Origin: Chlamydia gallinacea 08-1274/3
GTDB taxonomy: Bacteria; Chlamydiota; Chlamydiia; Chlamydiales; Chlamydiaceae
Length of the DNA: 64,000 bases
Direction of reading: 5' to 3'
NCBI RefSeq assembly: GCF_000471025.2
Contig: NZ_CP015840.1
Coordinates: 434,001 to 498,000 of the forward strand
The position numbers were made by a program, and so were the translations under genes. A model generated the notes under the pieces. It worked only from the letters and a program-made list of their open reading frames with translations, was not told where the DNA came from and ran no database searches. This document shows positions 45,143-55,048 of this stretch, piece by piece (positions within the stretch are counted from its first letter, which is position 1; each line of letters starts with the position of its first letter).

Positions 45143-46645
45143 ATGGATTGTCAATCCAAAGCTCCTATTCATTACGTGGGCGCATATGCTATCCACGGAA
45201 TTTTAAGAGAAAAATCAGGAAGTGCGGTATATCAAGGATTTTGTTCCGAAACGCACAAGTATCTTGCTATTAAGGTTCTTACTCAGCCCATACGTTCTGA
45301 TAACGAGCGTGTTTGTAGATTCTTAAAAGAAGGTCAAGTTCTTGCCCAGTTGTCCCATCCTCATATAGTGAAATTACATCAAACGGGGAAATATAGAGAT
45401 GGTCTGTATATTGCTTTGGAGTATATTCCAGGAATTTCTCTTCGAGAATATATTCTTTCTCAAGGAATTTCTTTATTCCAAGCTATAGATCATATACTCT
45501 CTCTTGGTTATGCTTTGGAATATTTGCATAGTCGTGGGATACTCCATGGGGATCTTAAACCTGAAAATGTTTTAATCACTCCTCAGGGCAAAATTACATT
45601 AATTGATTTAGGATTAGCGGGAAGACCTTCTTTATCTGCTGCTAATTATCCCAGGTGTTGGGGAACCCCCTCGTATATGAGTCCAGAACAAAAACAAGGA
45701 GAGGGGATTTCTGAACAGTCAGAGATCTATTCTTTAGGGTTAATTGCTTATGAATTATTATTAGGGAATTTAGCCCACGGTAGAGTACTGCTTTCGTTAA
45801 TTCCTGAAGAAATAGGAAAAATTTTAGCAAAAGCTTTGCAACCTTCACCGAAGGATCGCTATGACTCTGTAACGAGCTTTCTTAATGACCTACGTATCTA
45901 TCGTTATGGAGAAAATATATACAAAGATACACGACAAAAAGACTTTTCTATCACAGCTTATGAAGAATTGACTCAGCAACGCTTGTGGTTGTCTCCTTTG
46001 GAAATCGCCGTGCCTGAGTATATATCTGTATCTTTGCACGAGCAAGGCTACCCTGTCCTTCCTTATGTGTATCATGAGTCTTTTGTAAGCGAAGGAGTAT
46101 TCAAGCTTTGGTTTTGTTATAGCTTATCAGGAAAGGATACACTTGCTTTAACCCTAATCAAAGGATTGATCAATCAGTGGGCGTATGAAGATAATGCAAG
46201 AATGGTGATTCGAAAAATTCACCGGGAATGTATTCGTCTGCATACCCCGGTAGATTCCCTGGGAATTGCCATAATTTGTGTTTCTGTTCCTCGAGAAAAA
46301 CAAGAACTATCGTGGACCTCTTGTGGGAAAACTAGTTTCTGGTTAAAAAAGCAAAAAAAGGTTCCTCAGAATTTCACTACGACTTCTATGGGAGTAGGGA
46401 AAATTTGTTCTTTACAAATTCAGGAAACCAAGGTTGCATGGGAAATAGGCGATGAAGCAATATTACGTACTTTACAGGCAGACGGCTATGAGCAATCTTT
46501 GTATTGCCCTTTATCCACAGAGTTGAAAGATAGGAAGCAAACAGCTATATTCTGCCCAATAGAGAGCGTACAGCATGGGATGACGAAAAAAAATGACAGA
46601 ACTCTTTGTCCCTCAACACTTATCAGCTTAAAAAGAATCCGGTGA
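45143..46645 (+). CDS. pkn5: Ser/Thr protein kinase Pkn5-like (non-RD)
   Basis: The N-terminal half (about residues 10-260) is a eukaryote-type kinase: lysine K44 in AIKVL, a catalytic loop HGDLKPEN (135-142) with Gly in place of the usual Arg, and DLG at 155-157 in place of DFG, then GTPSYMSPEQ. The P-loop glycines are weak. The C-terminal half (260-500) is unfamiliar. Pkn5 is T3S-associated in Chlamydia, and placement between cdsQ and the secretin gene is conserved. It may phosphorylate T3S components such as the FHA domains of CdsD; that is an inference. Confidence 0.85.
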   Translation: MDCQSKAPIHYVGAYAIHGILREKSGSAVYQGFCSETHKYLAIKVLTQPIRSDNERVCRFLKEGQVLAQLSHPHIVKLHQTGKYRDGLYIALEYIPGISLREYILSQGISLFQAIDHILSLGYALEYLHSRGILHGDLKPENVLITPQGKITLIDLGLAGRPSLSAANYPRCWGTPSYMSPEQKQGEGISEQSEIYSLGLIAYELLLGNLAHGRVLLSLIPEEIGKILAKALQPSPKDRYDSVTSFLNDLRIYRYGENIYKDTRQKDFSITAYEELTQQRLWLSPLEIAVPEYISVSLHEQGYPVLPYVYHESFVSEGVFKLWFCYSLSGKDTLALTLIKGLINQWAYEDNARMVIRKIHRECIRLHTPVDSLGIAIICVSVPREKQELSWTSCGKTSFWLKKQKKVPQNFTTTSMGVGKICSLQIQETKVAWEIGDEAILRTLQADGYEQSLYCPLSTELKDRKQTAIFCPIESVQHGMTKKNDRTLCPSTLISLKRIR

Positions 46646-49359
46646 AAATAGTGACTTCGAACATTGGAAGAAAGATCTTACAGGTCATCAATAGAAAAAA
46701 AGGGAAGTGGGGAGCGCTTTCTTTTTTGCTTTGTTTGGACCTGATTTTACTTAGCGTGAATTCTAATAAAGCACCTCATTCGGAATCGAGACTACAAGAG
46801 CAAACCCAAGGAGATAAGAGTTATGTTGCTGCTTGTCCAAAAAATGTTGTTAGCCAGAACTCTATAAAAAAGTCACCCAAACCCACGTCAACTGCAAAAA
46901 ATTTTCCTCAAGCCTCTGTACAGTCCCGTCATTTTAAAAAATCTACGCAAACATTTTCTCCTGAATTTTCTGAAAGCTCTGGATTTGCCAAACCTGAGGC
47001 AAAAAAACGTCAAGATAATCGCCATGTACAAACTACTTTAGGCAAAAAAACAGCTCGCTTCTTACCTAAAAAAGAAGAAACCAACCCAAAAGAAGAACAA
47101 ACAGAACAAGCACAAATTTGGGAAAATAAACAAGCCTATGCTAAGCGTGCCGTAAACGCTATCAATTTTAGCGTGAAAAAACAAGTAGAAGAGCTGCAGA
47201 AAAAGAATCCAAAAGAAGAGAGCAAGTCCACAGAGAAAGAAGCAGTTAAAGCAGCTCCTCTTAAGGATAAACAAACATCATTAGAAACAGTAGCTATCCC
47301 CTCAAATAATAAGGATGAAGAGAAAACAGAACCCTTAACATTCAAAGGAAAACAAATCACGTGTGAAGATCTTAAAGATAATGGCTACACTGTGAATTTT
47401 GAAGATATTTCTGTTTTAGAGTTATTACAGTTTGTCAGCAAAATTTCAGGAACCAATTTTGTTTTTGATAGCAATGATTTAAATTTCAACGTGACTATTG
47501 TGTCTCATGATCCTACATCTGTGGATGATCTATCAACGATTCTTCTGCAAGTCTTAAAAATGCACGACTTGAAAGTTGTAGAACAAGGAAATAATGTTCT
47601 TATTTATCGTAATCCGCGTGTATCGAAATTATCTACGGTGGTTACGGATGGTTCTGCAAAAGATAACTGTGAGGCTGTAGTTGTCACACGTGTATTTCGC
47701 TTGTACAGCGTGAACCCTACAGCTGCTGTGAGTATTATTCAACCTTTGCTTTCCCACGATGCTATTGTAAGCGCTTCAGAAGCTACTCGTCATGTTATTG
47801 TTTCCGATATTGCAGGAAATGTAGAAAAAGTAGGTGAACTACTTGCAGCTTTGGATGGCCCTGGGACTTCGGTAGATATGTCGGAGTATGAAGTACATTA
47901 CGCAAATCCCGCTGCCTTAGTGAGCTATTGTCAGGATGTATTGGGAGCTATGGCTGAAGATGAAGCATTTCAAATTTTCATACAGCCAGGAACAAATAAA
48001 ATTTTTGTGATTTCCTCCCCACGTTTAACAGGAAAAGCTATCCAGTTATTAAAGTCTTTAGATGTGCCTGAAATGGCTCATACCTTAGATGATGTGACTA
48101 GCCCAGCAGCTGCATTAGGCGCTTCGGGCGCCGCTAATCCTAAGAGCTTGCGTTTTTTTATGTATAAGCTCAAGTACCAAAATGGTGCTGCCATAGCTCA
48201 AGCTATTCAAGACATCGGATATAATTTGTATGTTACAACAGCTATGGATGAGGATTTCATCAATACACTAAATAGTATTCAGTGGCTAGATGTAAACAAT
48301 TCGATTGTTGTTATTGGAAATCAGGCGAATGTAGATAAAGTTGTCAGTTTGTTAAATGGTTTGGATTTACCTCCTAAGCAAGTCTATATAGAAGTCCTGA
48401 TTTTAGAAACTAGTTTAGAGAAATCCTGGGATTTTGGTGTACAATGGGTAGCTCTTGGTGATGAACAAGGAAAAGTTGCCTATGCTTCGGGATTATTAAG
48501 CAATACGGGATTATCGAAACCTGCTCAGGGAACCATTCCTCCTGCAACGCCAAGTCCCGCGACTATTCCTTTACCCACACCAGGCCAACTCGCAGGATTT
48601 AGCGATATGATGTACGCATCGTCTGCGTTTGGCTTGGGGATTATTGGGAATGTATTGAGCCACAAAGGAAAGTCTTTCTTAACATTAGGAGGGCTCCTCA
48701 GTGCCTTGGATCAAGATGGAGATACAATCATTGTTCTCAATCCAAGAATTATGGCACAGGATACGCAACAAGCTTCTTTTTTTGTGGGGCAAACCATTCC
48801 ATTTCAAACTACAAGTACAATTATTCAGGAAACAGGAACGGTAACACAAAATATCGAGTATGAAGATATTGGTGTTAACCTTGTTGTTGCTTCCACAGTA
48901 GCTCCTAATAACGTAGTTACTTTGCAGATAGAACAAACCATTTCTGAATTGCATTCCGCTCAGGGAGTTCTTACCCCAGTCACAGATAAAACTTATGCTG
49001 CCACGCGTTTGCAAGTCCCTGATGGATGTTTTCTGGTCATGAGCGGCCATATCCGTGATAAAACGACAAAAGTCGTAACAGGAGTTCCTTTATTGAGCTC
49101 AGTACCTTTAATTCGTGGATTATTTAGCAGGACGATAGATCAAAGGCAGAAGCGCAATATCATGATGTTTATTAAGCCTAAAGTGATCAGTAGTTTTGAA
49201 GATGGTACCGCATTAACGAATAAAGAAGGTTACAGATATAATTGGGAAGCAGACCAAGGATCGATGCAAGTAGCACCGCGCCATGCTCCTGAATGTCAAC
49301 ACGCTCCTGTTTTGCAAGCAGAAAGTGATTTTAAAATACTGGAAATGGAAGCCCAATAA
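46642..49359 (+). CDS. cdsC: Type III secretion outer membrane secretin SctC (CdsC)
   Basis: The 905-residue secretin has a hydrophobic segment near the N-terminus (ALSFLLCLDLILLSV), a long disordered Lys/Gln/Glu region to about 230, N-type periplasmic domains (EDISVLELLQFVSKISGTNF) and the C-terminal secretin core (GVPLLSSVPLIRGLFSR, FIKPKVI). I favour the GTG at 46642, whose bases overlap the pkn5 stop in GTGA; an alternative TTG at 46606 would overlap by 40 bases. The long basic region ahead of the membrane segment is atypical of signal peptides. Confidence 0.88.
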   Translation: MKIVTSNIGRKILQVINRKKGKWGALSFLLCLDLILLSVNSNKAPHSESRLQEQTQGDKSYVAACPKNVVSQNSIKKSPKPTSTAKNFPQASVQSRHFKKSTQTFSPEFSESSGFAKPEAKKRQDNRHVQTTLGKKTARFLPKKEETNPKEEQTEQAQIWENKQAYAKRAVNAINFSVKKQVEELQKKNPKEESKSTEKEAVKAAPLKDKQTSLETVAIPSNNKDEEKTEPLTFKGKQITCEDLKDNGYTVNFEDISVLELLQFVSKISGTNFVFDSNDLNFNVTIVSHDPTSVDDLSTILLQVLKMHDLKVVEQGNNVLIYRNPRVSKLSTVVTDGSAKDNCEAVVVTRVFRLYSVNPTAAVSIIQPLLSHDAIVSASEATRHVIVSDIAGNVEKVGELLAALDGPGTSVDMSEYEVHYANPAALVSYCQDVLGAMAEDEAFQIFIQPGTNKIFVISSPRLTGKAIQLLKSLDVPEMAHTLDDVTSPAAALGASGAANPKSLRFFMYKLKYQNGAAIAQAIQDIGYNLYVTTAMDEDFINTLNSIQWLDVNNSIVVIGNQANVDKVVSLLNGLDLPPKQVYIEVLILETSLEKSWDFGVQWVALGDEQGKVAYASGLLSNTGLSKPAQGTIPPATPSPATIPLPTPGQLAGFSDMMYASSAFGLGIIGNVLSHKGKSFLTLGGLLSALDQDGDTIIVLNPRIMAQDTQQASFFVGQTIPFQTTSTIIQETGTVTQNIEYEDIGVNLVVASTVAPNNVVTLQIEQTISELHSAQGVLTPVTDKTYAATRLQVPDGCFLVMSGHIRDKTTKVVTGVPLLSSVPLIRGLFSRTIDQRQKRNIMMFIKPKVISSFEDGTALTNKEGYRYNWEADQGSMQVAPRHAPECQHAPVLQAESDFKILEMEAQ

Positions 49360-49429
49360 ATGTTATATAAAAAAATAAGATGATATTCTACGCCATGGAA
49401 TAGCTTCAACTCTGGATGTATTCAGAGGG

Positions 49430-49482
49430 AAAGCCAAGAAAGCAGCGTCTGCCGTATGATGTTGTTTTCTTGGCTTTTTTAT
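49430..49482 (+). terminator. Rho-independent terminator after cdsC
   Basis: AAAGCCAAGAAA and TTTCTTGGCTTT form a 12-base-pair stem followed by TTT, ATTTTTTC. The loop is 24 bases. It ends the T3S cluster. Confidence 0.8.
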
Positions 49483-49511
49483 TTTTTCACTTTATACTTT
49501 TCTTTGTACTT

Positions 49512-49584
<73 letters not shown>

Positions 49585-49687
49585 GATATATTCAGCAAAA
49601 CCCTACAACATCAGCGCAATAGCCTAATGTTGTTAGAAATTCTATAATAACGTGAACAAGATCCTAGGGATGTGTTTTCCATAAAAA

Positions 49688-50758
49688 CTAATCTACAGGA
49701 GATAGCTGTTCTGCAAGTTTTTTTACTACGTCAGCACGTAGTTGCGTGATGGTCTCTTTTTGCAGGTTTTTATTATTTTCAGGTTGTTCCATAAGTGCTA
49801 GATGGCCGCGGCGCACTTGCCAAAAGGCAGGATTCCATAGAGTATGTTGGTCCCCACCTTGAATCCATCCTAAACTCATACCAAAGTGAACCCAGCTTAA
49901 TGCATCTAGTGTTTCCTGAAGATCTAAATGATAGGAATGTGTCAATAGACCTAAAGAACGTAAAATATGATTTTTCAAATCCCCAGTATTTTGTTCAACT
50001 TGTTGTTTTTTTGCTGATGTTTCCGCAGAGGAAATTTTGGATGACCAAATCCTTAAAGTAGATAAAATCTGTTCTTCTGTAAGTCCTAGAGAATATTTAT
50101 TAGATAATGCAATCATATTTCCTACGAAGTCAGAAGACGTAGGAAGCATGCTCTTGCAGGAAATCTCTGTATCTTCGTCTATAAGATCTTGTAGTTCTTT
50201 AGAGTAAATTAATGCAGGAGTATGTAGAAAGCATTGACTCTTGAGTCCCGTACCACATTCTTGGGGGTGTGTAGTTAAGAAACCGAAATCGGAAGAAAAT
50301 GCAAATTCTAATTTATTATTTAAATAACAGTCTAATTTCACTAGAGTATTTAAACTTTTTTCAGGCTCACAAGTAAAGTCTATAGCATGTAGAATTATGT
50401 GATTGCGGCAATTAATAGCAGCAAGAAGGTCCCCAGAGCGATTAACAATAAAAGCTTCTCCCTCGGGATTGCCTGTCATATCATAAGGGAATAAAAAATG
50501 TTCAATTAGAAATTCTTTTTGCCATACAGGGGCGTCTTTTAGAGGTAAAATGACGAACTCGTCAAAGCCTTCAATATGATTAAAATGAGAAGCTATAGCT
50601 TCTAAAATTTCTTGTTTTTTCTCTTTGGATAAGCAAGGAAGAAATTTAGCTATAGAGAGATTCCTAGATAAGGAGAATGTCGTTATTGGCCCAACCTTCG
50701 CAGGAAGAGCATATTTTTTATGCGCAAAATTAAGCAGTAAATCATTGGGTAGAGTCAT
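49688..50758 (-). CDS. mcsB: McsB-like protein arginine kinase homologue, probably degenerate
   Basis: The 356-residue protein aligns by eye with McsB/guanido kinases: CGTGLKSQCFLHTPALI corresponds to the family GTGLRASVMLHLPAL, and SNKYSLGLTEEQIL to SNQxTLGLSEEEII. Phosphate-binding arginines expected near the start (SSRIRLARN pattern) appear as FSLSRNL, and the acidic GEGS stretch near the guanidino site is replaced. Bacillus McsB phosphorylates arginine and marks proteins for ClpCP. The start overlaps the mcsA end by 17 bases. Because key residues differ, catalytic activity is doubtful. Also called karG (CT675). Confidence 0.82.
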   Translation of the reverse strand: MTLPNDLLLNFAHKKYALPAKVGPITTFSLSRNLSIAKFLPCLSKEKKQEILEAIASHFNHIEGFDEFVILPLKDAPVWQKEFLIEHFLFPYDMTGNPEGEAFIVNRSGDLLAAINCRNHIILHAIDFTCEPEKSLNTLVKLDCYLNNKLEFAFSSDFGFLTTHPQECGTGLKSQCFLHTPALIYSKELQDLIDEDTEISCKSMLPTSSDFVGNMIALSNKYSLGLTEEQILSTLRIWSSKISSAETSAKKQQVEQNTGDLKNHILRSLGLLTHSYHLDLQETLDALSWVHFGMSLGWIQGGDQHTLWNPAFWQVRRGHLALMEQPENNKNLQKETITQLRADVVKKLAEQLSPVD

Positions 50759-51260
50759 GAGAATTTTGATTTTTTAAATGGTTAATCTGATCACGTATTA
50801 ACGCAGCTTGCTCGTAGTCTTCCCGAGATAGTGTATCTTGAAGAGCCTCGTTTAAAGCAATGAGTTTAAGAAGGGGATTGATATTCGCTGTTTCTCCAGG
50901 TCCTCGGCCAATATGCAAAGAACTTTGGCTATTCTCTGTTAATGAAGAGAAAAGAGCTTTGTTCTGTATAAGCTCGGCAATCAACGGAGTTTTAAAATTT
51001 GTGTAACATAGGTGACAGCCGAATAGTCGATCTTCATTAGTATATGGCTGCCAAATGGTTTTGCAATTCCCACATTCTAAAGTTAAAGATGATTCCAAAG
51101 AAGATAAAGGAACCGCAACACGACTGTAGTAATCACTTGGACATGGACAAGAATCACATACGTAAGAGCGAATTACCCTGTTCTGATCCACTTCAGTATA
51201 ACAAATAGAGGCAGGTTTATGACATAGGTAACATAAATGAGAAGGTTTTTGAAACATCAT
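50742..51260 (-). CDS. mcsA: McsA-like zinc-binding UVR-domain protein
   Basis: The 172-residue protein has cysteine pairs C10/C13, C35/C38/C40, C63/C66 and C82/C85 for zinc and a C-terminal UVR helical domain (about 130-165, SREDYEQAALIRDQINHLK). McsA activates McsB and delivers substrates to ClpC in Gram-positive bacteria. It overlaps mcsB by 17 bases, forming a unit. The start ATG at 51260 is followed by a second ATG at once. Confidence 0.88.
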   Translation of the reverse strand: MMFQKPSHLCYLCHKPASICYTEVDQNRVIRSYVCDSCPCPSDYYSRVAVPLSSLESSLTLECGNCKTIWQPYTNEDRLFGCHLCYTNFKTPLIAELIQNKALFSSLTENSQSSLHIGRGPGETANINPLLKLIALNEALQDTLSREDYEQAALIRDQINHLKNQNSHDSTQ

Positions 51261-51357
51261 AGATATTTGCTGCCGTTGAATACCCTTACAACAAATAGCA
51301 ATAACAAAAAAATGACAAAGGAGAGAAATCTTTTTTAAAGAAACTTACAAAACCAAC

Positions 51358-51430
51358 TGGGCCTTGAAGGATTTGAACCTTCGACCCCCTCATTAAAAGT
51401 GAGGTGCTCTAACCGCTGAGCTAAAGGCCC
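51358..51430 (-). tRNA. tRNA-Lys (anticodon TTT)
   Basis: The 73-base minus-strand cloverleaf has acceptor arms GGGCCTT and AAGGCCC, D arm, anticodon stem CCTCA/TGAGG with loop CTTTTAA giving TTT, and a T arm with GGTTCAAATCC. The discriminator is A. Confidence 0.96.
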
Positions 51431-51455
51431 GAAAATGTTGACTGATTTTATATTT

Positions 51456-51530
51456 TGACCCCAAGGGGATTCGAACCCCTGTTACCGGAATGAAAATCCG
51501 ATGTCCTGGGCCGGGCTAGACGATGGGGCC
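51456..51530 (-). tRNA. tRNA-Glu (anticodon TTC)
   Basis: The 75-base minus-strand cloverleaf has acceptor arms GGCCCCA and TGGGGTC, an anticodon loop TTTTCAT giving TTC, and a T arm GGTTCGAATCC. It lies 25 bases from tRNA-Lys on the same strand. Glu-tRNA is also the substrate of HemA. Confidence 0.95.
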
Positions 51531-51643
51531 AAGACAACTACAATATTACTCGTTCTACTCCTTTAAGAGCAATCTTTTCCTCTCCTTACTCCCTATGAAA
51601 ATGAAAGAGTTAGAACAACAAGCAGGAGAGGGAAAGAAATACA

Positions 51644-52186
51644 TCACAATGACAAGATATCAGCTTCTTTTTGCTTGGTAATTTCATCAATATGTTTACA
51701 AAATTTATCTGTTAATTCTTGGATCTTTTTCTCCATTCCCTTAACAGCATCTTCTGTTAAATCAATACTCTTTTTTAACTTGTCGTTAGCTTCTCTACGT
51801 ATATTACGAATCGCTATTTTCGCTTCTTCACACTTGCGACGAAGTTGTTTAACAACTTCATTTCTATATTCTGTTGTAGGTTCTGGAATTTTGATACGTA
51901 TTAAAGTTCCCTCAACACTAGGTTGTAGGTTAAGATTTGCAGCAATAATCCCTTTAGAAATAGCGGATACATTATTTGCATCATAGGGAGAAATAACTAA
52001 TTGACGTGTATCTGCAACAGAAATCGTGGCAAGATCTGCTAAGCGCATAGTTGTTCCATACACATCAATACTTACTGTTTCTACCAAAGCAGGATGCGCT
52101 TTTCCGGTTCTAAATGCTTTGACTTCTTTGTGAAAAAAGTCAGAGGCAGCAGCCATCTTTTTCTCTGTATCTTGCAAGATAGTCAT
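51644..52186 (-). CDS. frr: Ribosome recycling factor
   Basis: The 180-residue protein starts [20 protein letters not shown] and contains the RRF helices ([20 protein letters not shown]). It frees ribosomes after termination with EF-G. I start at ATG 52186 with GGAGAGG ahead; the frame reads to 52204 inside pyrH. It is last in rpsB-tsf-pyrH-frr. Confidence 0.95.
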   Translation of the reverse strand: MTILQDTEKKMAAASDFFHKEVKAFRTGKAHPALVETVSIDVYGTTMRLADLATISVADTRQLVISPYDANNVSAISKGIIAANLNLQPSVEGTLIRIKIPEPTTEYRNEVVKQLRRKCEEAKIAIRNIRREANDKLKKSIDLTEDAVKGMEKKIQELTDKFCKHIDEITKQKEADILSL

Positions 52187-52187
52187 A

Positions 52188-52922
52188 CTAAGCATCCTCT
52201 CCACTATGAATTAATGTTCCTACATATTCATTGAGAAGAACTTCTTTTAAAGAGTGTTTAGCAAAATTAAAGACACGAATAGGGATATTCGCTTCCATGC
52301 ATAAAGAAATAGCTGCGGGATCCATAACACCTAGTTGCTGACTAAGGAAATCTTTAAAAGTAATTGCATCATATCGAACAGCATCTTTATCAACTCTAGG
52401 GTCTTTGTCATAGACACCATCTACATGCATAGTTGCTTTAAATAAAACGTCTACGTTCAACTCACAGGCACGTAGAGCCGCTCCAGTATCTGTAGTTAAA
52501 TAAGGGGAACCAGCTCCTGTTGTACAGATTAAAATCTTCCCTTGTTTCAAAGCTTCAGAAGATTTTTGCGGGGTATACAACTCAGCTAATTGAGGACAAG
52601 AAAGAGTGGAGGTTAATAAACAGGGAATGTTATCTGCTTTTAAAGCATCAGATAATGCCATACCATTAATTAAAGTAGCTAGCATACCCATTTGATCAGC
52701 AGATACGCGGTTAATTTGTAACATTTTTTGCTGATCTAACCCGCGTATGATATTGCCTCCGCCTACAACTACGGCAACTTCAACACCACACTTACGGACA
52801 TCCCTAAGCTCGCCCACTAATCTTGATAGTTGGATCTCATCAATACGATTCGATCCATCTTCATTCGTAGCAAGAGATTCTCCAGAGATCTTAAATAAGA
52901 CGCGCTTCACTTCTTTGGACAT
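52188..52922 (-). CDS. pyrH: Uridylate kinase (UMP kinase)
   Basis: The 244-residue protein is a hexameric amino-acid-kinase-fold UMP kinase making UDP. Motifs include [35 protein letters not shown] and [18 protein letters not shown]. It follows tsf by 12 bases. Confidence 0.96.
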   Translation of the reverse strand: MSKEVKRVLFKISGESLATNEDGSNRIDEIQLSRLVGELRDVRKCGVEVAVVVGGGNIIRGLDQQKMLQINRVSADQMGMLATLINGMALSDALKADNIPCLLTSTLSCPQLAELYTPQKSSEALKQGKILICTTGAGSPYLTTDTGAALRACELNVDVLFKATMHVDGVYDKDPRVDKDAVRYDAITFKDFLSQQLGVMDPAAISLCMEANIPIRVFNFAKHSLKEVLLNEYVGTLIHSGEDA

Positions 52923-52934
52923 ACGACCTCTTTT

Positions 52935-53783
52935 TTAAAGACCAACTTTCCATAAAACGAAGTCCTTCACTTTAATGGAACGGCCACTCATTTTTTGAGC
53001 TTCATTAATTAAATGATGAATCGTGACATCAGGATTTTTAATAAAAGCCTGTTCTAATAAACAGGAGTCTTGGAAAAACGTTTCTAACTTTCCTTGAACA
53101 ATCTTATCGAGAATTGCTTGAGGTTTTCCTTGGACTTGCGAGCAAATGATTTCTCTTTCCCTACTTAAAATGTCATCAGGAATACTTTCTTTACTTACAA
53201 ATTGTGGTTGAGTTGCCACAATGTGCATAGAAATATCTCTAGCTAAATCCACATGATCTGAGCTACCAGAAAGAACAGTTATGGCAAGTACTTTTCCATT
53301 TCCATGAGAGTAGATACCAATACTTTCATCAGATACAGCTGGTAGATAAGCAATTCTACGAATACGAATATTTTCCCCAACTGTCTGCATGGTGATAGCA
53401 CGTAATTCATCTACGGTAATCGAAGGATCTTGAGACGAGGGCAGTTGAAGTAATGCATCTAAATCTGCGGTACGATGATTTAATACACTCTCTACGAGGC
53501 TATCAACAAAGGAAAGGAATACTGCATTATTAGCTACAAAATCTGTCTCTACATTTACCTCAACTACGGCTGTGCCACGAGCATCTGTTTTTGCTGCAAC
53601 TACACCTTCTTTAGTTTCTCTATGTTCTTTTTTGCCTGCGGAAGCGAGGCCTAGTTTACGCAAGTAAACAACAGCTTCTTCAAGATTTCCATGACACTCT
53701 GTTAAGGCTTCTTTGCATTTAGTTAACCCTACGCCAGTTTGTTGTCTTAAAAGTTTGAGGGTTTCCATAGAAAAGTCACTCAT
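52935..53783 (-). CDS. tsf: Elongation factor Ts
   Basis: The 282-residue nucleotide exchange factor for EF-Tu starts with [20 protein letters not shown] and contains [11 protein letters not shown]. The ATG overlaps the rpsB stop in ATGA. Confidence 0.97.
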   Translation of the reverse strand: MSDFSMETLKLLRQQTGVGLTKCKEALTECHGNLEEAVVYLRKLGLASAGKKEHRETKEGVVAAKTDARGTAVVEVNVETDFVANNAVFLSFVDSLVESVLNHRTADLDALLQLPSSQDPSITVDELRAITMQTVGENIRIRRIAYLPAVSDESIGIYSHGNGKVLAITVLSGSSDHVDLARDISMHIVATQPQFVSKESIPDDILSREREIICSQVQGKPQAILDKIVQGKLETFFQDSCLLEQAFIKNPDVTIHHLINEAQKMSGRSIKVKDFVLWKVGL

Positions 53784-54691
53784 GAAGGGTCCTCACTACT
53801 AACGTCTTGTTTTACTAATATACCGTCTTTGACACAGTCTTCATCTTTCTCGCTGTCATTATCAAAACCATCTACACCCGCAAGAAGGCTAGCTGAGAGA
53901 GAAGAATTAAATTCTTCTTCAGGATATATAGCTGGAGGAGGGAGATCTTGTATGAGATCCTGTTCAATGACTCTGATGGGAGAGACAATTTCAATACCTT
54001 GCTGTTTCTTGGTTTTGATGATGTTGTCTTTAATCACATTAATGATTAAGCGAATGCTTTTTAATGAATCATCATTACAAGGAATTACGTAGTCGATAGG
54101 TGTAGGATCACAATTTGTATCTACTAAAGCCAGGACAGGAATTTTGAGTTTTTTTGCTTCTGCGACAGCAATCTTTTCATAACCCGGATCAACAACAATC
54201 ATCAATCCTGGATTTTTTTTCAGATAACGAACACCTTCTAAGTTTTTTAATAACTTGTCACGCCGTTTAGCTAGTAAGGCAATTTCCTTTTTTGTAAGGT
54301 AAGATGTACGCTGAGATAAATCTCGTTCTATTTTATTTAAGGTTTTAACAGAATTGCGAATGGTGATCATGTTGGTTAACATACCGCCTAACCAACGTTC
54401 AGCTACAAAAAACTCGCCAGCTTCTATAGCAGCTTCTTTAATGACACATTTTGCTTGTTTTTTTGTCCCTACAAAAAGAATAGATTTGTTCTCTTTAACT
54501 ACTTTACATACTTGAGGGAGAACTTTACGCAATTGGTTAAGTGTTTTCGCTAGATCAATGATATAAAGACCATTTTTTTCCTCAAATATGTAAATTCTCA
54601 TCTTGGGGTTCCAGCGATGAGTCTGGTGCCCAAAATGCGCGCCAACTTCTATTAAGTCTTTAATTGATAAATCACAAAAAGATTCTTCCAA
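53780..54691 (-). CDS. rpsB: 30S ribosomal protein S2
   Basis: The 303-residue protein has the S2 core ([77 protein letters not shown]). Residues 245-303 form an acidic, low-conservation tail. The start codon is TTG, reached with AGAGGT 9 bases upstream; no in-frame ATG precedes the conserved part. Begins the S2-Ts operon. Confidence 0.94.
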   Translation of the reverse strand: MEESFCDLSIKDLIEVGAHFGHQTHRWNPKMRIYIFEEKNGLYIIDLAKTLNQLRKVLPQVCKVVKENKSILFVGTKKQAKCVIKEAAIEAGEFFVAERWLGGMLTNMITIRNSVKTLNKIERDLSQRTSYLTKKEIALLAKRRDKLLKNLEGVRYLKKNPGLMIVVDPGYEKIAVAEAKKLKIPVLALVDTNCDPTPIDYVIPCNDDSLKSIRLIINVIKDNIIKTKKQQGIEIVSPIRVIEQDLIQDLPPPAIYPEEEFNSSLSASLLAGVDGFDNDSEKDEDCVKDGILVKQDVSSEDPS

Positions 54692-54729
54692 GCTTTGTAC
54701 CTCTATTTCTTGAATATGTTAACAATGGC

Positions 54730-54750
54730 ATCTTGATACTGTATCAAGAT
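54730..54750. repeat. 21-bp perfect inverted repeat between tRNA-Gly and rpsB
   Basis: ATCTTGATAC and GTATCAAGAT flank a single T. In RNA it gives a 9-base-pair stem with a 3-base loop. It lies 24 bases beyond the tRNA-Gly 3' end and 39 bases ahead of the rpsB start, both read leftward. There is no T run. It could be an operator, an RNA processing site or a leader hairpin. Confidence 0.65.
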
Positions 54751-54773
54751 TTCAGTCTTGGGGTTGATAAGAA

Positions 54774-54844
54774 AGCGCCCGATCAGAATCGAACTGACAC
54801 CGGTAGCTTGGAAGGCTACAGCTCTACCATTGAGCTACGGGCGC
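54774..54844 (-). tRNA. tRNA-Gly (anticodon TCC)
   Basis: The 71-base minus-strand cloverleaf has acceptor arms GCGCCCG and CGGGCGC, anticodon loop CTTCCAA giving TCC, and a T arm AGTTCGATTCT. The discriminator is T, as is usual for glycine. Confidence 0.95.
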
Positions 54845-54976
54845 GACTTAAAGAAGGATGTTAATCTAATAAACCTTTTAACGCAAGGAAGTAATCTTTA
54901 AGCTTCTAAAGCATATAAAGTATAAAAAATTATTCTAATTGCAGAATAGATTGTACAATAGATAATCCCTATAAAA

Positions 54977-55010
54977 GAAAAAATCAGAACCGAATTCTCT
55001 CGGTTCTGAT
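54977..55010 (-). terminator. Rho-independent terminator of ompA
   Basis: ATCAGAACCGA and TCGGTTCTGAT form a perfect 11-base-pair stem with a 6-base loop; on the minus strand it is followed by TTTTTTC. It begins 38 bases after the ompA stop. Confidence 0.9.
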
Positions 55011-55048
55011 AACGAGACACAAAATTGGAAATAGTAAAACTACAATCC

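Noticed and set aside
49605..49633. ACAACAT/ATGTTGT inverted repeat after tRNA-Thr
   Set aside because: The 7-base arms lack a T run and the loop is long; too weak to call a terminator.
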